Positions 57,908 through 64,000 of a stretch of DNA of 64,000 bases are shown one piece after another (position 1 is the first letter of the stretch; each line of letters opens with the position of its first letter). The notes under the pieces were generated by a model. The model was not told the DNA's origin. It was given only the letters and a program-made list of their open reading frames with translations, and ran no database searches. Source of the DNA: Fennellomyces sp. T-0311 (Eukaryota; Mucoromycota; Mucoromycetes; Mucorales; Lichtheimiaceae); NCBI GenBank assembly GCA_025266875.1, contig JALLLT010000044.1, positions 186,001-250,000 on the forward strand, in the 5' to 3' direction. A program made the translations under genes and the position numbers.

Positions 57908-60907
57908 TAATATTTCTGTATTTTTTACCAGAACGTATTGTATCCTTATATCGGGTAAAGATAAAGTATATTTAAAGTATGAAGTTGCATGTACGAGCCT
58001 TAATCCACTACACATATCCGGGGTCAAGCCTCTCTACTATGCTCATATCAAGATCTTCACTCTCCATTTGCAGCAGGCTCAATATACAGTATGCGCGGCG
58101 TACGCTGTCAAATATGTGGGCATTACATCTATAAAAAAACTCAATAATCGATTCGTCGAGCGTGTTGGAGTAGCAGTAAGGACAGGAGCGCTGGCGTGAG
58201 CCACAAGTATCATTTGTGGCTCGTCATCGCTGTTTTGTGTTCGAATAGCATGTCATGGAAGACTGTAAGCGGCATTGTCTCGCTTTTAAAGTGGATTCCA
58301 AGTGTTGATCGTTGATGTGAACGAACTATGTTGTTGTCGAAAGTTGTAGCTCGGTGAGGCAGTGGACTAGTTGAACGCGGGAGATTAGATCCCAGAAATC
58401 TGTTGATGTTTTACGGAGTCGTTGTAGAGCAGCAGGTGACCTAGAATGACCGTGGACACTTGGTATCAATAGACACACATGATAATTGCTGTAACTAAAT
58501 GCAAGCGAATGTCATGGTGCCAAGTGCAAGTAGTGTATCCGTGAAGCGAGGCAAGCACACGCCAGAATCTTTTCGGATAAGGAATGCGAATATAATCACA
58601 AAATATCTGCCAGTAACGGAGAGGAAAAAGCTATTGCAAGCTGATGTAAGATCTAGGATTGGGGCGCTGCTACTGAGGCTTTCCACAGCTTCGCGGCGAC
58701 CTTTCATGTGCTTTACGCTTTTCCTCGTTTTTTTTTTCGCCCGTTTTTTCTCTTCAATGTTGGATATTCTGCGAGATTAATGCGTTCATCTGGCTATTGC
58801 TTTTCGAACACCATGTACGCAGGATGTCTTTATCCACTAGACCTTATACTGGAAGGACCCGGACTTCCTGCTCGATGTGGCCTTGAAACTATGCCTTTCT
58901 ACAACTAAGACATTCACGTTGCATATCGCCGTCAAAACAAAGAATGGAAAAGCAGTTTGCTATGCTCTGAATTGTTGTTGAAGCAAAGGTGCTCGTCACG
59001 CCGCTCGTCTTAATGTGAACACTCCTAAAAAGTTTTATATCCAGTGCAATCGTAATATACAAGATCCAAGATACTCCAGATAGGCAAGCTACTACCAGCT
59101 TGCTAAATGCATTGAGAGGCATGGGCGAAATTGAACAATTAGCACGAAGCAAAATGATTTTCCTCACATATTTGGTGCTCGCATAGTCGATGGTCAAACA
59201 TTCGATTGCAGTTAAACGCTGGGTTTTGCAGCAGCTTTTGAAATCGAAAATGATAATACAGCGCTTTTGGTCTCTGGTGTGTTGTTTTTTTTTTTGCTAC
59301 ACGAAAAGACGAAATTCTCATTGTCGTAAAAAGTGGAGATCCACTGTAGTAAAACTTCTGTCAGTATTAGGATTGTGAAGGATGTCGGCGTGGTCGAGAG
59401 AAATAAAGCAGTCATCACCTAATACAATCAAGAATGTATCGAAGGTATGGAATGCTATAGGTATAAGAAAGACTTCCAGTGTGTCATGATGAATCGGTTT
59501 ATGACAAAGCAATTGAGAAAAGAAATTTGGAGAAAGAGATGCGTTACGTGCTCACTTTTTAAACCCCTCAGTATACACTACTTTGATAGATCAGACTAAC
59601 AGGGATATGGATAACCTGCACGTGTACTATACAAAAAAAAAGAGCACGGCTACAGCGTACTTTAGGGGACCAAAAAATCGATATGATGAGGAGAAGAAAC
59701 GAAGGAGGTCGACCAATGTTTTCAGCAAATGCAAACAAAGTAAACTGAGCAAAAATGGGACTATTTGAGTTGTATCTGTTGTCTATTTTTCGCTGCAAAC
59801 ATCGCTCGGTGGTATGGACTCTTTGTATGAACGTGAGATACTTATAATGGAAACACCGCTCCAAGCATTCCAATGGGCGCCAGATGGCAACTTTTAACAG
59901 TAAGAACCATCGTTTGTGATAGTAGATGCTGCTGCTATTCCTTGTATAGGAGATCTTATGTATAGATTGATACTCGAGAATCGCTGGAGATCTCTTGCGA
60001 TCCAATTCGTCTTACGATTTTTAATGAAGCTACGTGTGTATGCTGTAAAAAAAAGGTTCGGATCATGAAACTATTGCATAGTTCATAGCAATTGAACACA
60101 TAAAGTGATAGATGCACCAAGATCGGATTTTGTTATTTATCAATATAATTGACGATCAATTAATAAGTGGGGATGAGTTACCCGAGTTACTTTTGAACAT
60201 TTACTGCGGCCGTGCAGAAAAAAAGTAAGGGTACAGGGTTGTTTGGAACGACGACGACATGAGATCAAGAAACTATTATGGAATCGAGAGATTCGATAGC
60301 GTTATCTTTTTTCATACACAAACAAATGAAAAAATTCAAAGTACAAGGTTCGATGATACCGAATGGAGAAGGGCCCTGAATCGATAGTTTCCTCATTCGA
60401 TCGATACATATAACACTTGTATTACCCAGGGACAGAAAGCAAAAGAAAAACCGGTGTGCTTCGTTATACAAAGAGACCCAAGCGCAATTGAGTTCGAACG
60501 GGCTGGTGTAACCATGGCTATTGAGAGCGGTGGAGCATGTGGCAGGTTGCTTTTCACGATCAATACATCGCCCTGGATTTTCCTTTTGTTCTCACTTTCC
60601 TTTCCTTTTCTCTTTTTCGTTCACTCATTTTCTCGCTTGACGATCTATCCCATTCCTTTTCGTAAATCCAGTTTGCACACGATCCAACGACAAGCGATTG
60701 AAAAAAAAAGCAACCCGATCAACACTCGTTTCAAAAGAAAACAGCTCGTTGATGACCTTGCACGATTGAAAACTCGATCGGGATATCTCATCTCCTGAAA
60801 TAATATAACACTTTTATTTTTTTTTGTTTCGAATACTCTTACCGCACACAAACCCCTTTAATCCATTCCCTTTTAACCAATCGACCTTTTTTTCACACAC
60901 AATCAAC
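57908..60907. other. Intergenic, no confident gene
   Basis: Three kb without a recognisable gene. Short frames at 58499-58780, 58889-59197 and 59568-60005 lack domains and conserved structure. The last 100 bases contain the T-rich and C/A-rich upstream region of RAX2. No tRNA was identified by eye; a covariance search would be needed to exclude small RNAs. Confidence 0.35.
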
Positions 60908-63900
60908 ATGTCATGGCGTGTTTGGTTACGAGCAGCGTCGATACTATTCATAGTGAATCAAATAACGGCATCATATATCGACCATCCAACCATTGATATC
61001 GAACAGCTGGAACAGATCGGCATTGCAGGCGCATATGGAGGCATCTCACTGTATACAGATACCCGACAATTGACACAGATCCCATCCAATACCGCATCCG
61101 TTCTATCGTTTGCCAACAACACGTTCGCCTCGCTTGCTCATTCGTCCCCAAACGCCACCATCTACACCGCGTGCTACATCAACAACATACTTTACATCGG
61201 AGGCGACTTTTTGCAATTCGGCCCTCTCAACGTATCCAATGTCGCTGCCGTTGATCTGAATTCTGGAAGTGTGTCCGCGTTGGCAAATGGGTTGGATGGC
61301 CCCGTCTATACTCTTTATTGCGACGCTGCTTCCGACTCGGTGTACGCAGGTGGTCGATTCATGGCCCCAGTCGCACCCGCACCCCAATATGCCGAATCGC
61401 TCGCGTACTTTGGCGGCGGCGTCGCTGCTTGGAAAGATAATTTGTGGCATGGATTGCCTTGGAAAGGGTTCAACGGTCCCGTCGGCGCCATCACCAAAAA
61501 CGGCGTCAATGGAAAGGTTCTGTTTGGTGGCCGCTTCGACACTTCGGCCGATGGAATCAACTATCATGCTCCAGCCAGTCAACCTGTCATCCTGTCGTCG
61601 CCTGCCGTAAGTAGAACCTATTTATATTTCCTTTTTTAAGTGTGATTTAATTTAGCGACTGTGTTTCCCCCCCCCTTCGTGTCATCTCCCTATTTATTTA
61701 TGTTTTTGGTCATTTATGAACTTATTGTCACCATCTAGGTTATTACCGCGCAAAACTCTGGCACCGTCAACAATAACGCGCAAAGCATTGTGTGTCCCGC
61801 CAATTTGGACGATGATCCCTGGCTCTTGCTGGACGATACCGAAGGCTATTGGCAAGCAACCTTTCCATACTCCATCACCCCCTCCTTGATCCGTTTGGTA
61901 AACACCCATCAGGACGGACGCGGAACAAAGAGCTTTACGTATGTTTCATCAAGTAATCCTTGTATTTGCTTACTTAACCAGCCGTACACAGGATCCTCTC
62001 GTTGCCGTCCAACACGCCTTTCAACCTTTCCTACATTGATCCGGTCACCCAGAAACGTACCCAGTGCTCAACGAATTGCTCGTTGACCGACGATCCAGCT
62101 ATCCTTTACCAGGACTTTCAAGTGCGCGACTCAACACTCAGCTACGGTATCCGTATCGAAGTTTCGTCGTGGTATGGTGCCGGCGGTGGTCTGAGTTCCG
62201 TTGAAATATTCCAAGCGGGTAAGCTTCATTGAAAGGTCAACGTGAGAGCATTGGTAACATCCTTTTATAGAAATCATTGTTTATGCCGTGAACTCGCTGA
62301 ACGGAAAGGCATGCGCAACTTCAATGGAATACAAACAACGTTCGCGCGCATCAGTCACGGGCAGTTGGAGTACGACTCAATTGACCGGATCATACGTTTA
62401 TACCCTTTCGACTTCCATTCCCGCCGCACAGATCCGATCATCCACCGCAACAGCTACCTTTGTCCCTTACCTCCCCGAAACCGGCCATTATCAAGTGTAT
62501 TTGTACAATCCAGCCTGCACCACTGACTGCGATCAACGAACCCAAGTCGACGTAACAACTTATCGGTCATCCAGCGCTGATCCAGTCACGCGAAACGTCG
62601 ATCTAAAGGCCACCGCGGGTAGCACCGTGTTGGTTTTCACCGGATACATTCATGCAACCACCGATAAATTCCAGCCATATGTCTCAGTTGCAGTGGCAAG
62701 CAACGCCACCGCTCCTTCCAGTGGAAACGCCATCATCTCGCTCCAAGCTGTTCAGTTTATCAAACAGGCATCCAATACAACATTGACGAGCTTGCTCGAG
62801 TTTACTCCTGCTGAAACAGATACCACGGTAGCTAATACCACCTTGGTTGGCCAATACGGACCGTTTGCTGGTAAGAAACATTCACTCATATACATACAAA
62901 TCGTCTTACGGAACTCTGATTAGATAATGTTCCCTATGGATCCACTGTGAACGCATTGGAGGCTTCGGATGGCAACGTGTATATTGGAGGAAGTTTCAAC
63001 GCGACCGCGTACGAAAACATTGTTCGTCTTGATGCTGCTACACAAAAGCTCGCGGCATTGCAAGGACGAGGCATCAACGGTGGCGTATCGTCATTTATGC
63101 GCAAGGATAACGATCTGTATGTCGGTGGGGCATTCACTGGATTGGCCGCGGCAGGCGACACGTCTATTTTCAACAACATTGTGCGCTACAGCACCAACGA
63201 CAACACTTGGCACGGGATGGGTGGTGGTGTCAACGGACCTGTGGAAGCCATTAACTTGGATTCAGACAACGTGATTGTGTCTGGCACGCACACCGTTTCC
63301 TACAACCAAGTGGATCAAACCAACAGCGGGAACGCAACAGCACACAATGCATGGTGGAGCACGACAACCAACCGGTGGAGTCTCGATACACCCTACATTT
63401 CCGGTCGAATTTGCACAGCATTCCAAATGACCAACGGGACCGAAGCAACCACAGTTTATGTTGGCGACATCAAGGCTGCTCAACGCCAACAATCGCGTGG
63501 TTTCTCGTTCATGAACGAAAACACCGATTTGAGTGCCTTGGCAGTGTATCCGAATGCCAACAAGCCGTATCAGATCACTGCAGGCACGTTTTGGGGCGAT
63601 GAAAAGAACGGCAACAGGTCGGCGACGATTCTTGGTGGTCAGTTTGAAATCGATGAAACGATCCAAAACGTGGCCATCTACGAGAATGAAACTTGGACGG
63701 GCATCGGCGCGTCTTGGGAAGGTTCCATCAATATCATGGCAGTCAACAGTGGTTATTTGTACATTGGTGGCCATATGAATCAAACCTGGAACGGAACTCA
63801 GAGTGGTTTGGTCGTTTATGATCTGGTCAACAAGACGTTTACGCCTGTACCTGAACTTCATACGCATGATCGTTCTCCTTCGTTGGTTCATCAGATCGGA

Positions 63901-64000
63901 TACGATTCTACGGATGGAAACATGATTATTGCTGGCAACTTTAGCAGCGCCGGATCCTTGCAGTGTTCAGGTATCTGTATCCTCGATACAAAGAACCATC
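60908..64000 (+). CDS. RAX2: RAX2 polarity landmark protein, 5' part
   Basis: Exons are 60908-61606, 61739-61938, 61992-62218, 62271-62870 and 62924 to beyond the window end, more than 930 residues. The start follows a CACACAATCAAC leader and gives a signal peptide (about residues 1-22, RAASILFIVNQITAS). Repeated blade-like segments of the Rax2 fold are present: NILYIGGDFLQFG, SDSVYAGGRF, KVLFGGRF, NVYIGGSFNATAYENIV, DLYVGGAFTGL and NMIIAGNFSSAG, many with N-glycosylation sites. The CPANLDDDPWLLLDD segment in exon 2 is typical of RAX2. In yeasts RAX2 is a large type I membrane glycoprotein that marks cortical sites for bud-site selection or polar growth. The C-terminal membrane anchor lies outside the window. 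All four splice junctions keep frame. Confidence 0.9.

Noticed and set aside
58330..58400. tRNA-like GC-rich stretch
   Set aside because: I could not fold it into an acceptor stem with proper D and T arms by eye.

Overview
The window looks like nuclear DNA of a filamentous fungus, most likely an early-diverging one (Mucoromycota). The reasons are short GT-AG introns (about 41-78 nt) in nearly every gene, two fungal-type genes (an Ecl-type zinc-binding protein and the polarity factor RAX2), expanded F-box/LRR families and several classes of eukaryotic transposon. The taxon is an inference; no rRNA or other marker is present.

Layout. (1) 139-11698, minus strand: five tandem paralogues encoding TPR-like/F-box/leucine-rich-repeat proteins (the Dia2/Pof3 domain order), each split by one intron at the same codon. 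(2) 12224-18576: an apparently complete 6.35-kb CACTA (EnSpm) DNA transposon with matching CAC-type ends, a TAA target duplication, a nine-exon Tnp2-type transposase and a divergent second gene. (3) 18577-26002: mostly non-coding, with a small Ecl1-type gene at 22011-22497 and weak, decayed open frames. (4) 26003-31708, minus: a roughly 15-exon ABCC-type transporter whose second nucleotide-binding domain has lost several canonical residues. (5) 32678-33073: a small single-pass membrane protein. (6) 34.5-40.8 kb and 51.7-57.9 kb, plus strand: a second F-box/LRR family without TPR, with five intact genes, one gene with a stop at an otherwise invariant Trp, and two relics. Each has one intron at a conserved place about 100 codons from the start. 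(7) 40.8-51.6 kb, splitting that array: a transposon nest built as a 2.1-kb inverted repeat. Each arm carries a dead Tc1-like element, and the 5.3-kb spacer holds a gene ending in a serine-recombinase-like domain, a partial mirror copy of that gene, a MITE, LTR-like ends and a 2.4-kb minisatellite of 11-bp units open in many frames. (8) 60908 to the window end: the 5' part of RAX2.

The F-box genes would act as substrate receptors of SCF ubiquitin ligases. Their tandem duplication, decay and proximity to mobile DNA suggest a fast-evolving accessory region. RAX2, the ABC transporter and the Ecl1-type gene look like conserved background genes. The features most worth a second look are the inverted repeat with its minisatellite, the recombinase-like gene in its spacer, the CACTA element and the abnormal ABC transporter. 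Splice sites were placed by eye using reading phase and paralogue comparison; no transcript evidence was available.
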